Below are positions 36,191 to 47,126 of a DNA stretch of 64,000 bases, piece after piece. Below the pieces are notes generated by a model. That model saw nothing but the letters and a program-made list of their open reading frames with translations. It was not told the origin of the DNA and searched no databases. A program made the translations under genes and the position numbers. This DNA is from Chaenocephalus aceratus. Taxonomy: Eukaryota > Chordata > Actinopteri > Perciformes > Channichthyidae. Every line of letters begins with the position of its first letter. Within the stretch, counting starts at the first letter, position 1. The stretch covers positions 62,001 through 126,000 of the forward strand of contig JAMFTG010000329.1 of NCBI GenBank assembly GCA_023974075.1. The letters run 5' to 3'.

Positions 36191-36324
36191 ACCTTTTCCA
36201 AAATCGAAGCATCTTACAAGGTGCATTTTCAAGCTTTTCAAGCATCCTTACAGCTATTGTAAATTACATATTTATATGCACATAATCAAATGATTATTAG
36301 GATATAATAAACATTTCCACTACA
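36191..36324 (-). repeat. ERV 5' LTR remnant
   Basis: The outermost bases, TGTAGTGGAAATGTTTATTA on the minus strand, match the start of the 3' LTR, then diverge. Copies of TTTTCAAGC precede it. Most of the 5' LTR and everything to mid-pol is deleted. Confidence 0.6.
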
Positions 36325-36328
36325 GATC

Positions 36329-36470
36329 CCGCACCCGCTCCTGGTTACGTTGCATCTGGCATTCTGTCTTTAATTTAACCAGTGAAGGCAGTGTTTCTCG
36401 CCCCCGCTCCTGGTAGACGCTAACCCTGATGCTCCGCCCTCTGTTTAGCGAGCTGACCGGACTGCGCAAA
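36329..36470 (+). mobile_element. DIRS fragment right of ERV
   Basis: Continues the DIRS leader (CCGCACCCGCTCCTGG) interrupted at 31983. It ends where the ZNF 3' flank block begins. Confidence 0.65.
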
Positions 36471-36935
36471 ATGCGTCCATGAAGCGCTACGTCATGAACG
36501 CAAGAAATCTACCCTCGTGGGGGTGCACTCATGTGATTGGCTTAGAATTGAGGAGACATCCGATTGGCTATAGATAGAAAAAAATTACGAAAGTACGAAT
36601 TGGCTGACCGTCAGGAGAGTCTCAAAAATCCCACACACGAATGCACAGCGATCCGTGCACAGAAAGCGGTTTGTGTTTGCAGGTGCAGGGGATTTAAACG
36701 TAAAACAAATATGTGTGGATACAAAAATACATATGTAAGACTTTTTCTGTATTTGGATTTTATTTACATGGATATGAAACGGAACACATTTGTGTGTGCA
36801 TTGAAAAACACAAGTGTGGATCCGGAAATACAAGTGTGAATCCTTTTGCGGATCATGATATACAAGTGTGAATCCTTCAGTGTGCATGTGTGTATTATGA
36901 GACTGTTCTGAGGCCCATAAATTACTAGCCATATC
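36471..36935 (-). other. 3' flank of gene C
   Basis: A copy of the 19240-19690 block with ACAAGTGTG-type short repeats, directly followed by the gene end. The roughly 300 bp that separate this block from the stop codon in genes B and D are deleted. Confidence 0.5.
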
Positions 36936-38071
36936 TTACACATCGCTGTTTTGAATTATCAATGTGTGGATGACAGTTGAACTGGATGATGACAAAACAT
37001 TTGCACACTTGTGACTTTTGAAACGATTACGCCATTTAAATCTTTTGTCACAAACATTGCAGCTGTATTTTTCCTCTCCTGTGTGGACTCTCATGTGTGA
37101 CTTTAAATTATCACTCCGTAAAAAAGCTTTCTTACAGACTGAGCAGCTGTGTGGATTCTCTCCTGTGTGGATTCTCATGTGTGACTTTAAATGTGTACTC
37201 TGTGAAAAAGCTTTCTTACAGACTGAGCAGCTGTGTGGTTTCTCTCCTGTGTGGATTCTCATGTGTGTCTTTAAACTTTCTCTCCGTGAAAAAGCTTTCT
37301 TACAGACTGAGCAGCTGTGTGGATTCTCTCCTGTGTGGACTCTCATGTGTTCCTTTAAACGTTCATTCCGTGAAAAAGCTTTCTTACAGACTGAGCAGCT
37401 GTGTGGTTTCTCTCCTGTGTGGAGTCTCATGTGTGGTCTTTAAACTATCACTCCATGAAAAAGCTTTCTTACAGACTGAGCAGCTGTGTGGTTTCTCTCC
37501 TGGTGGACTCTCCTGTGTTTCTTTAAACCTCGACTATGTGAAAAAGCTTTTTTACAGACTGAGCAGCTGAATGGGTTATTTTCAGCACTATGTTGTGGAT
37601 CACTGACAGATTCATGTCTATTTTTCAGTGAGTTTGAGCCTGATGCAGGTTCTCTGGCCTCTTTCCAATCAGCACTGTCTTCAGTGTCAGGTTCAGAAGA
37701 GTCTCCAGTGTGGTCCTCAGTCTTTGGTTGTAAACTGCTCTCTGGATCTGAGTTCCTGGCTGGTTCTGGTCCTCGACAGTCATCTCCATCAGCTTCTGTT
37801 TCCATGTGTTCAGTTTGTCTTTGATGAGGCTGAGAGCACTGAGGTTTCTCTTTATCATCTTCACTCTTCACAGGGTCAGGAGTGAAAGTGGACTTGGTGA
37901 TCTCGGCCTCCTCCAGCTCCTGAAGCTGCTCTCCCTCCTGACTGATCCTGAGTTCCTCCTGTTCCTGCTTAATGTGTGGGGGGGGCTCTGGGTCCTCCTG
38001 GTCCAGACTGGTGCTCCACTCCTGCTGGTCAGGGAGAGGCTCTTCTTTAACCACCAGCAGCTGCTGGACGT
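36936..38071 (-). pseudogene. ZNF gene C, exon 2 with two frameshifts
   Basis: The acidic linker (VKEE, IKQE, VKSE) and the first finger are in frame. Compared with gene E, one base is then lost at about 37501 (CTCCTGGTGGAC versus CTCCTGTGTGGAC) and one is gained at about 37436 (GTGTGGTCTTT versus GTGTGTCTTT). The two offset each other, but between them the shifted frame meets a stop at 37440-37442. The downstream frame, 36936-37430, is open with four canonical fingers plus the atypical last one. As written, the gene would make a one-finger protein. The C-terminal tail differs from genes A, B and D because a deletion removed their stop codon. It is a pseudogene or contains two base-call errors. 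Confidence 0.8.
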
Positions 38072-38575
38072 CTGCAGGAAACAGGCAACACACAGTCAGA
38101 ACAAACTGTTAAGTGTTAGCATTTAAAAATCTAATCACCCTTAAAATGGGAGACATTTTGCAGCCCTAATTAATGCCTTTGTTTTTATATTTTCCCATTA
38201 TCTTTCTTAGTCCCACCTATTGTGTATTTGTGTTGGCTCACTTCACCTCATGTAGCCCAGCCCCTTTCCACTTCCAGTTAAAAATGAAAAAGGGTTTTTT
38301 CTTCTGGCGTTGCACTAGCTGCAATAAACAAGGAATTGTATTTGGGATTGTTCACGGATACACTACGACTACAGAATATAAATCATATTCTGGATTTTTT
38401 AACACTTTTGTTTACTAGACAATGCCATATGTGTTTCTTTTATTGTTTTTATGTCTTCAATATAAATCTACAAAGTAGAACCAATTTAAATAAATAAAAA
38501 CTTTGAATGAGAAGATGTGTCCAAACTTTTGACTACGTCTAATACTAGTGTATATCTCTCTCAAAATATATATTC

Positions 38576-38587
<12 letters not shown>

Positions 38588-38628
<41 letters not shown>
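38588..38628. repeat. (AT)n microsatellite and hAT target
   Basis: An AT dinucleotide run follows TGTGTGTG and directly precedes the hAT left end. The equivalent tracts at 22158-22176, 47635-47650 and 63111-63147 also abut hAT ends. Confidence 0.85.
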
Positions 38629-38631
<3 letters not shown>

Positions 38632-38899
38632 GGACGGGACTTTAACGCGTTAATTAAGATTAATTAATTACACAAAAATTAACGCGTTAAAAAAATTAAC
38701 GCGTTAAAAAATTAACGCGTTAAAAAAATTAACGCGTTAAAAAATTTAACGCATTTTAATCGCACTTATTTTTGCACAGCAGAACGTTTCTCACTGGATG
38801 AGTTTCAGGCGTACCGATTATACTGGAGCACCAACTAACGTTCATGACTTCAGCATGGGACTTCAAACAACAACAAACCACGGTGAACAATAGTCAAAC

Positions 38900-39221
38900 A
38901 TGAACGAACAAGCTGATGAGACCGCTTTGGTCGGCCCCGTGGATGGGACATTTTGTTTTAAAAAACGGACGAGTGGAAGCGTCGACAAGAGCACGGTTGT
39001 GTGCAAAAAAGAATTTGCATATCACCGCAGCACATCAAGCCTAAAGTATCACCTAAATGCAAAGCATGTAGCAGCTAGCGTGGACGTTAGCCCGACTCCG
39101 AGTGCAAGGAACCACACCCTGACCCAACCCACACTCAACCAGATGACTGGTTTCAGGGCCAGGATAAGTAAGTCCACGTCTGAGAGAATAACCAACTCCC
39201 TGGCTCACTGGATTGCACTCT
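38900..39221 (+). pseudogene. hAT transposase N-terminus (BED finger)
   Basis: The open frame starts MNEQADETALVGPVDG. One of the two zinc-binding cysteines expected in a BED finger seems to be missing (VVCKKEF), while the HLNAKH histidines remain. The frame is interrupted by the nested element at 39222. It is co-linear with 63386-63707. Confidence 0.65.
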
Positions 39222-40470
39222 GGGCTCGACATTAAGGACTGCCCGATGGCCCGGGGCCATCTAGTATTTAGCTCGGGCAATGAAGCCTCACCTGCTGGTT
39301 GCCCGATCGGGCAATCTATTATGCCAGTATCATGCTCGCGGATCCAGTAATGAGTGACCCGACAGTAAAACTAAACATATCTATAACTCGTTTAGGTAGT
39401 TTGAGAGGTAGTTAAAATAGCTACGTGTGATATTCTAACCTGAAGTGGTGTGTTTTGTTCCGCTCACCGCTGCATGTGGTTATGCAGAGCTGCGTGTCGA
39501 GTCTCGACTCGTCAGCAGCAGCTGATCTCTCCCTCCCGTCAGATTAGACTTCACTCGCGTTTATGTCCATATCGATCAGCTCCAGCTAGTTCTAGCTAAT
39601 GATATGACTACCTGCTTATTAAAAGACAACTACACAATAAGTGTCGCTATGCAACTGGATGAGGTCACAAAGTATAGCGCAGCATTATGCATTTGTTTAC
39701 ATGCCCACCGGAACCCCGAGGCATTACCAACAGATCAACGCACAATCAACCCATACAGGACATCTCTTTCTCCACATTAAGTGTTAGACATTAGAGTTGA
39801 CTATTCATGTCTGTCACATAAGTGGCGCAACTGAAGCGGTATTGCTCTAAAAGGGAAATTATTTTGACCGAAGATATTTAGATTTGCCGGCTAACGGGAA
39901 CTCTGACGTGTGCTTCGCGGATGCGCTCGGCTCCTCTCGACTGCTGCTCGGGTCTGCTCGGTCAGCTTCCGGATGAGGAGGCATTCGTTCGACCAACTTA
40001 CAGTAGTTAACATTACAAACATTTTTAACAGGGGCCATAATAGTGTAAATAATGTTTGTTTTGGCAGTTATAACTGAATGTAATGTTTTCTACTTTTTTT
40101 CCATCTGGGAAGGCATTTGCCTTCATCAGATGGAAAGTGTTTTTGACCAACAACTTAAGTATTTCTTATAGCTATGCAGGGCATGCAAGCGAGCACAAAC
40201 AAGAACAAACAAACAAGTGAAATGAAGAATAAAATTGAAATTGTACAATATAATATTGTGGTGGTTCATCTTATAATTCAGTCTAGAGAATGCACCAGGC
40301 AGCATCTAAGACCTGCAAAAATAAAAAATTCTAGGGGGACGGAGGCCCCCCAAACCCTTCGTGCCATTTCGTCCGCGTGCATTTTTCAGGGCAATCTCTA
40401 TTGGGCTCAGGGCCATCTGTAAATTAGCTTAGATGGCCCACAGGGCCATCTCCCAAAATCCTTAATGTCA
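39222..40470. mobile_element. Element nested in the hAT transposase
   Basis: The left part reads GACATTAAGGACTGCCCGAT and the right end, inverted, TGACATTAAGGATTTTGGG. The flanks TGCACTCT (39214-39221) and TGCACTTG (40471-40478) look like a decayed 8-bp duplication, so it is probably another hAT. GGGCCATCT words recur near both ends. No protein is recognised. Confidence 0.55.
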
Positions 40471-41492
40471 TGCACTTGGACTGTAGACCACTTGGAGTAA
40501 AATCCATGTGAAAATTGCTTCTCACTGTTCTCAGGTCAAATATGTATATTTGATTAAAAATGCGATTAATTTCGATTAATTAATTACAAAGCCTCTAATT
40601 AATTAGATTAATTTTTTTAATCGAGTCCCGGCTCTAATATATATATATATTCACAGAATATATTATAAATACATGTTGGCAATAATTAATTGATGAGATT
40701 AATTTATATTAATGCTTTAATTCCTTAATGACCTTTGTACTAGTTCCCCTATTCTTTATCAAGTAACATTTTAGATGCGTTTAATTTATTATTGAACATA
40801 TTTATTCATTGATTTCTTTATGAATTATTCTCACGCAATTTGAGTTGTGAATATTTTTTTTTTTGGGAGGGGTGCCTAAATTTCATGTTATTCAAGTACG
40901 ACAGTGCCATAGCTAAATGTGTTAGGTCTAAAGGTGTGTTTTGCTCCGCTCACCGGTCCCTCACAGCGGGCAGAGCTGCTGGTGCTGATCTCTCTCTCTC
41001 TCGCGTCCGGTTATACTTCATTCGCGTTTATGTCCAAATCCATCAGATCTAGCTAGTTCTAGTTAATGATATGGCTGATGCCTCTTCCTACACACAGATC
41101 ACGCAACCTCATCTTATGCCCAATTTCCAGCTGAGAGGGGCTTCTTTATAGCTGGCTTGATTGTGAATCACCTCCGCACCCGCCTCTCCCCTGAGCATGA
41201 AGACCTGCTCATATTCTTAGACAAGAATGAGTATTGAATAGCTGCATTCTGTGCATAGGCCCTGTTATAGGTTGTTGATCTCTGTTGTAATAGGGTTACG
41301 TTACCCTAACCCGTTATGTTGTTCGTGTTTGATCCCTCTTTCATTTAAAAACAAAGTTATGTTTTAAGCATGAAAGCTGTAGGCCTATAGCTGTCAACTG
41401 TTCAAACTGTGATCACCAGTTCAATACATTTGAAAAATTCGACTTGGTTCCTATACTTATTTGAACATGTATTTATTTATTTTTTTAAATTG

Positions 41493-41701
41493 TTGTTGTT
41501 TTTGTTGTTGTTCAGGAGTTGATCCCGCCCCGGCGTGACGTATGTGGTGCTTTTGTTTCTGGCCGGACAATGTTTTGGTGCTCGAAATGAACCGGATTCC
41601 GGAGCTAAGAGGCGGCTCCGCTGCGGTGTGAACAGGAAAACCCGGTGCTTTTCAAGCTCCAGCTCCGAACCGGCCCTGAAACACCGTTAGTGTGAATGAG
41701 G
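41493..41701 (-). mobile_element. Truncated Harbinger remnant (intron C)
   Basis: This matches the right 200 bp of 26716-27277, ending in GTGTGAATGAGG. The left part and the adjacent upstream L2 are missing, which indicates one deletion spanning both. Confidence 0.7.
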
Positions 41702-41935
41702 TACGTGAGTCTGAGTCCCTCACCCTGTTCCAGTCCCGCCTCAAAACTCACCTCTTCAACTCTGTATATCCATAAGCCCCCCCCCTCTCAACCAACTTCC
41801 TCCTGACTGCTTTTCTGTTTTGTTGTTGTTGTTTTATTGCCTGTCCTTGTTTGTCTACCCTTCCCCAAATTTAAAGCGTCTTTGGGTTCGAGAAAAGCGC
41901 TATTAAAAAAAAACAATTTATTATTATTACTACTA
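41702..41935 (+). mobile_element. L2 LINE 3' end (intron C)
   Basis: The same 3' end as 27281-27510, with a C-run, GAAAAGCGCTATTAAAA and a TTATTATTATTAC tail. Confidence 0.7.
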
Positions 41936-42285
41936 GTGCCTACATGTATGGGTAATATTTAAATCAGTACATTAAATGGCATATTATTCAATGTATGTAT
42001 TTTTATAAATATATTTATTTTGGTAGGTTTGCTCTTCCGTAATACATTTTAATTATTATAATAAAGTGCATGTGTCTAATAATACTTACATACCTTTACT
42101 TAAATAAGATATGAATGCAGTACTTTAACTTGTAATGGAGTATTTTCACAGTGTGGTGTTTGTACTTTTACTTCAGGATCTGCTAGCTGCAGCAAGTGCT
42201 GATAAAGGGTCTAAAGTGTTATTAATGTGATAATAAAGTGCTACTGAAGAGTGTAAAGTGTTAATTACGGGTAAAGGGAACAGAC

Positions 42286-42481
42286 CTGCTCTGTGGATCC
42301 GAAGCTGAGGCTGTAAAACAGCGTCCAGTAGCTTCTGGAGTCTCTTGTTCTCCTCTTTGGAAAGAAACAGCTCCTCCTCGAGCTCTGCTATTGTTTGTTC
42401 AAACAGAGCAAATATCTCTTCAGCAGAAGCCGCAGTGAGTCGCTGCTTCTTCAACGACAGCAGCATTTGGACTTTACTCAT
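42286..42481 (-). CDS. ZNF gene C, exon 1 (intact)
   Basis: The exon is 196 nt, encoding 65 residues from MSKVQMLLSLKK to the IHRA end plus the first base of the split codon completed by exon 2. The helix (FEQTIAELEEELFLSKEENK) is strongly amphipathic and probably dimerises. Donor GCAG/GTCTGT. It is intact, so only the exon 2 lesions affect gene C. An in-frame upstream ATG (MCLTESAGKGDLGN) exists, but its context is UTR-like. Confidence 0.8.
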
Positions 42482-42685
42482 GTTTCCTAGATCACCTTTT
42501 CCTGCAGACTCCGTTAAACACACCGTTTCTCTCTCAATCTGACTAGTGTTGCTAACGTGTTTCCAGCTAGCATGCTACGCTAGCTCCTATAGTCTGAGGT
42601 AAACGCTCCAGAAAAAAGAGCACACCGTCCATTCGGAGGTTTATCCAGACTTCCTGAGAGAACCGTAGCGACGAGACGCCACATG
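42482..42685 (-). promoter_or_regulatory. Probable 5' UTR/promoter of gene C
   Basis: The conserved 200-bp block upstream of the start codon continues, without the 2.3-kb insertion, into the LINE tail, as in gene A. Confidence 0.4.
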
Positions 42686-42692
42686 GATCCAG

Positions 42693-42757
42693 GTTCTGGT
42701 TCTGGTTCTGGTTCTGGTTCTTCTTCTTCTTCTTCTTCTTCTTCTTCTTCTTCTTCT
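42693..42757. repeat. (TTCTGG)n(TTC)n tract
   Basis: GGTTCTGGTTCTGG hexamers are followed by TTC repeats at the LINE 3' end. The hexamer is not found at the other three copies of this site. Confidence 0.85.
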
Positions 42758-43197
42758 CTTGGTTTTTTGGCGGATTGCAAACAGCTTTAAGGTGCATACC
42801 GCCACCTACTGTACAAGAGTGTGTATCGCCATATCATCCTATCACCACTTGTGGAATTATACCATTGTGTTGTTTACGTTGTTTTAAATTCTTCCAATCA
42901 ATCCTGTTTCACTCAAATACTTAACAATGGCCTTCCTGGTAGCTCTTACCCCCTCACCTTCTGTTCCCAGTATCCCCATCAGGCTCCACTCCCTTCCTGC
43001 CTCTCTGACCCTGTCTCTTAGTGTTCCCTCTCTGTTTTCTACATGCTGCAGTGTAATATGATGTGTTTCACATTTTCTTTCACTCCACACCCCACGCATT
43101 CTTCAACTTCACTTTTTCCCTTTAAAAACATTGTGCCGTTTAATCCTGTATGATCCAGTCTGAGTCTAGTGAGTCTAGTGATGGTGATCTCACCACG
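42758..43197 (-). mobile_element. LINE 3' fragment ending at duplication junction
   Basis: The same LINE insertion as 12863-13552, cut off near 43190 after a duplicated GTGAGTCTA. The second copy of the 25.5-kb block starts immediately afterwards. Confidence 0.7.
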
Positions 43198-45531
43198 AGC
43201 GGCCATTTTAGTTCAAACATTGTTCATTCACTCCGCCTCGAGTTGAGACGTTCATCCACTCATTCATGTAAGATTGTTTCCACTATTGTCTGGTGTGTCT
43301 ATACTCTGTGTCGTTGTATATATTTGTATTTGTCATGACATGCATGGATGTAGTACTTTGTCAGCTTATCTTGCTGCATTAATCTGTTTCAGGGTGTCGT
43401 CATCCATTAAACTACCGAAACTGACATTGAGGAGTTTGTTTCTTCAATATATATTTATTTATAAATATAAATACGACATCTTGTATTTTAGTTACACCCG
43501 CTAGACAACAGTGGAAGGTTCGAGAAACAACCGTGTTTTCCGGGTGCACCGCGGCGGAGGTGGGGAGGTTCCAGCTGGAAACCTCCACCCCGCTGCGGGA
43601 CCCGTGGCACCCCTGGACGACGTGCGTCTTGGTCACGCTTCATATCGGCCGGCCCGGGAAGGAAGAGACACGCAGAGTGGGGGAAGTCCCCCACCCCAAA
43701 TCAGCACACCCTCCCGGCCATCAGAGTCGAACCCGCAGTTCGGAGGAAGCAACCACCAGAGCACCGGCACTAGGCCGGGCCGGCGTGGAGGTCCTCCGAC
43801 AGTGGGTCGTGTTTGCCATTCGATCAGTGAGAGGAGAGGTGAAAATAGGCACTCGTGAGGAGGGCAGAGTCCCCTGTCAACTCCCGTTACATTCCTCCAT
43901 GGTATCATTTGAGCGAAAAACTTTTACGAGAACCAGGCTGGGGGGGTCAAAAGGGCTTGACCAAGGACGACCCAAAGTGCACGGTGGGCGGACTCATCAC
44001 CTCCGTGATGAGTCTCCATTGTGATTTGAAAACTTCCATCAAACGAGTCCTTCGGTGGGCGGGGAAAAAACGTGTTCGTCAGAATCGTCACTTCCTGTAC
44101 TGACAGTGGAGGTGTCCTGAGAGTGGAGGTCTGCAGGCAGGCTCCCATGAAATTCCCCTTGTTTATAATATTATCACCGTTCCAAGCAAACGAGTGCTTT
44201 TGTTTTGAAATCACTTCTGCGAGTTTCACCCATGGTTTCGCCCCGCCCCTCGCTCCCATGACCATTAGACCATTTAGTAAGGTAAAAAAACAAAAACGCC
44301 TCTCAGACGCTCTTCCGCTTACTTGAGTAATAAAGAAAAACAAATGGACCGTAAAAACACGGATTAGGACGACACCATCTGGTCACACCTTTAAATATTT
44401 GACCATGTTTATGTGCAAATGAAGAACTCTCACTGGTTCAGAACCTTTTTCCTCTCTTTTCTTTTCTGACTTTATGGGTATTTCACTTTATATTAAATAC
44501 ATAACAATAAGAGTACAGAACATCTAATGAATCACTATGAATCCAGAACAATACAACTGCAGGAGTATGGATACAGCGAGATGTGTGCATGCATTTGGAG
44601 CAGAATCCAGCAGAGTGGATCGTGCTGTTCATCCTATGTAATCTGTATGTAAAGAAAAAAGTCTAAATATTTAAGATAAAGCTGTGAAACAATCACAATA
44701 ATTACATTTTTGCTGCCAATGCGTACATGAAGCGCTACATCATGAACGCAATAAATCTACCCTCGTGGGGGCGCACTCATGTGATTGGCTTAGAATTGAG
44801 GAGACATCTGATTGGCTATAGATAGAAAACATTACGAAAGTACGAATCGGCTGACCGTCAGGAGAGTCTCAAAAAACCCACACACGAATGCACAGCGATC
44901 CGTGCACAGAAAGCGGTTTGTGTTTGCAGGTGCAGGGGATTTAAACGGAAAACAAATATGTGTGGATCAAAAATACACATGTAAGACTTTTTTCTGTATT
45001 TGGATTTTATTTACATGGATATGAAACGGAACACATTTGTGTGTGCATTGAAAAACACAAGTGTGGATCCGGAAATACAAGTGTGAATCCTTTTGCGGAT
45101 CATGATATACAAGTGTGAATCCTTCAGTGTGCATGTGTGTATTATGAGACTGTTCTGAGCCCATAAATTACTAGCCATATCTTACACATCCCTGTTTTGA
45201 ATTATCAATGTGTGGATGACAGTTGAACTGGATGATGACAAAACATTTGCATTAAGACACTAATACTAGCTGGTCCCTTGTAAAGGTGAGTCCACCTTAA
45301 ATGAGCAGTGGGTGATCAGCAGGTGAAAGGCAGGACACGGGAACTTGGTCCTGAGGAGATGTAACGATTATTAAACACGAAATAGTCGAGTCAAAGGGTC
45401 AAAGAAATCAACATTTGTGATTATTCGCAAATCGGTTGCAGGTGGGTGAAAACAGGCTTAGGGAGTAACGTATTACATGTAACGACATTAGGTCATCAGG
45501 ATACAAAATAGACAAACGTATTCCCTTACAG
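43198..45531 (-). other. 3' flank of gene D and spacer
   Basis: The second copy of 17712-20060. No coding region is supported. It contains the GC-rich spacer, the block shared with 4188-4800, and the ACAAGTGTG short-repeat block at 44715-45170. Confidence 0.5.
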
Positions 45532-47126
45532 TTACAGAAGCAGCTGACGACCAACACACTTGTGACTTTTTAAACTTTTACGCCATTTAAATCTTTTGTC
45601 ACAAACATTGCAGCTGTATTTTTCCTCTCTTGTGTGGACTCTCATGTGTGACTTTAAATGATCACTCCGTAAAAAAGCTTTCTTACAGACTGAGCAGCTG
45701 TGTGGATTCTCTCCTGTGTGGATTCTCATGTGTGACTTTAAATGTGTACTCTGTGAAAAAGCTTTCTTACAGACTGAGCAGCTGTGTGGTTTCTCTCCTG
45801 TGTGGACTCTCATGTGTTCCTTTAACTGTTCATTCCGTGAAAAAGCTTTCTTACAGACTGAGCAGCTGTGTGGTTTCTCTCCTGTGTGGAGTGTCATGTG
45901 TTTCTTTAAATTGTCTCTCCGTGAAAAAGCTTTCTTACAGACTGAGCAGCTGTGTGGATTCTCTCCTGTGTGGACTCTCATGTGTGACTTTAAATACGTA
46001 CTCTGTGAAAAAACTTTCTGACAGACTGAGCAGCTGTGTGGTTTCTCTCCTGTGTGGACTCTCATGTGTGTCTTTAAACTTTCTCTCCGTGAAAAAGCTT
46101 TCTTACAGACTGAGCAGCTGTGTGGTTTCTCTCCTGTGTGGACTCTCATGTGTTCCTTTAAATGTTCATTCCATGAAAAAGCTTTCTTACAGACTGAGCA
46201 GCTGTGTGGTTTCTCTCCTGTGTGGAGTGTCATGTGTTTCTTTAAATTGTCTCTCCGTGAAAAAGCTTTCTTACAGACTGAGCAGCTATGTGGTTTCTCT
46301 CCTGTGTGGACTCTCATGTGTGTCTTTAACCTTTCTCTCCGTGAAAAAGCTTTCTTACAGACTGAGCAGCTGTGTGGATTCTCTCCTGTGTGGACTCTCA
46401 TGTGTTCCTTTAAACGTTCATTCCGTGAAAAAGCTTTCTTACAGACTGAGCAGCTGAGTGGTTTCTCTCCTGTGTGGAGTCTCATGTGTGTCTTTAAACT
46501 ATCACTCCATGCAAAAGCTTTCTTACAGACTGAGCAGCTGTGTGGTTTCTCTCCTGTGTGGACTCTCCTGTGTTTCCTTAAACCTCGACTATGTGAAAAA
46601 GCTTTTTTACAGACTGAGCAGCTGAATGGGTTATTTTCAGCACTATGTTGTGGATCACTGACAGATTCATGTCTATTTTTCAGTGAGTTTGAGTCTGATG
46701 CAGGTTCTCTGGCCTCTTTCCAATCAGCACTGTCTTCAGTGTCAGGTTCAGAAGAGTCTCCAGTGTGGTCTTCAGTCTTTGGTTGTACACTGCTCTCTGA
46801 ATCTGAGTTCCTGGCTGGTTCTGGTCCTCGACAGTCATCTCCATCAGCTTCTGTTTCCATGTGTTCAGTTTGTCTTTGATGAGGCTGAGAGGACTGAGGT
46901 TTCTCTTTATCATCTTCACTCTTCACAGGGTCAGGAGTGAAAGTGGACTTGGTGATCTCGGCCTCCTCCAGCTCCTGAAGCTGCTCTCCCTCCTGACTGA
47001 TCCTGAGTTCATCCTGTTCCTGCTTAATGTGTGGGGGGGGCTCTGGGTCCTCCTGGTCCAGACTGGTGCTCCACTCCTGCTGGTCAGGGAGAGGCTCTTC
47101 TTTAACCACCAGCAGCTGCTGGACGT
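45532..47126 (-). CDS. ZNF gene D, exon 2 (13 fingers, intact)
   Basis: The second exon of the only copy seen intact. Spliced to exon 1 (53025-53220) it gives 1791 nt, a 596-residue protein. Residues 66-234 are an acidic, Ser/Pro/Glu-rich linker with three sumoylation-consensus lysines: K74 (VKEE), K100 (IKQE) and K134 (VKSE). Fingers begin at C235 and repeat every 28 residues to C571: twelve canonical C2H2 units and a last one ending HKC. The contact positions differ between units (for example RRDN, WSDS, QSTH, RNER). The linkers are TGEKPHS or TGENPHS. It probably acts in the nucleus as a sequence-specific DNA binder, and a repressive, transposon-silencing role is inference. It differs from gene B by the restored histidine of finger 10 and by KVF instead of KAF in finger 8. 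Confidence 0.9.

Larger units (their letters stand above)
31984..36324 (-). mobile_element. Class I (gamma-like) endogenous retrovirus, defective
   Basis: A provirus in minus orientation is inserted in DIRS. The edges are TGTTATG (left) and CACTACA (right), giving TG...CA. The 4-bp target GTTC is at 31980-31983; the right copy reads GATC here and GTTC in the second block. In its own orientation it has a short 5' LTR remnant, RNase H, integrase, env, a polypurine-like AAAGGGGAGAA and a 3' LTR. Gag, protease and the RT polymerase domain are missing. Env and pol are broken by many single-base indels, so this copy encodes no intact protein. Confidence 0.85.
38629..40636 (+). mobile_element. hAT element with BED-finger remnant (intron C)
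   Basis: The ends are TAGGGACGGGACT and, inverted, TAGAGCCGGGACT, in an AT tract. Several TTAACGCGTTAAAAA repeats follow the left end. A plus-strand frame starting at 38900 encodes a degenerate BED-type zinc finger (AYHRSTSSLKYHLNAKH) of a hAT transposase. After the nested element the transposase frame seems to resume near 40475 with LDCRP-like sequence. It is clearly dead. The same element starts at 63148 in the second block. Confidence 0.8.
38072..42285 (-). other. Intron 1 of gene C
   Basis: Boundaries are the same as in the other paralogues. It contains a hAT element with a nested second element (38629-40636), a truncated Harbinger remnant and the L2 3' end. The solo LTR site is empty here. 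Confidence 0.7.
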
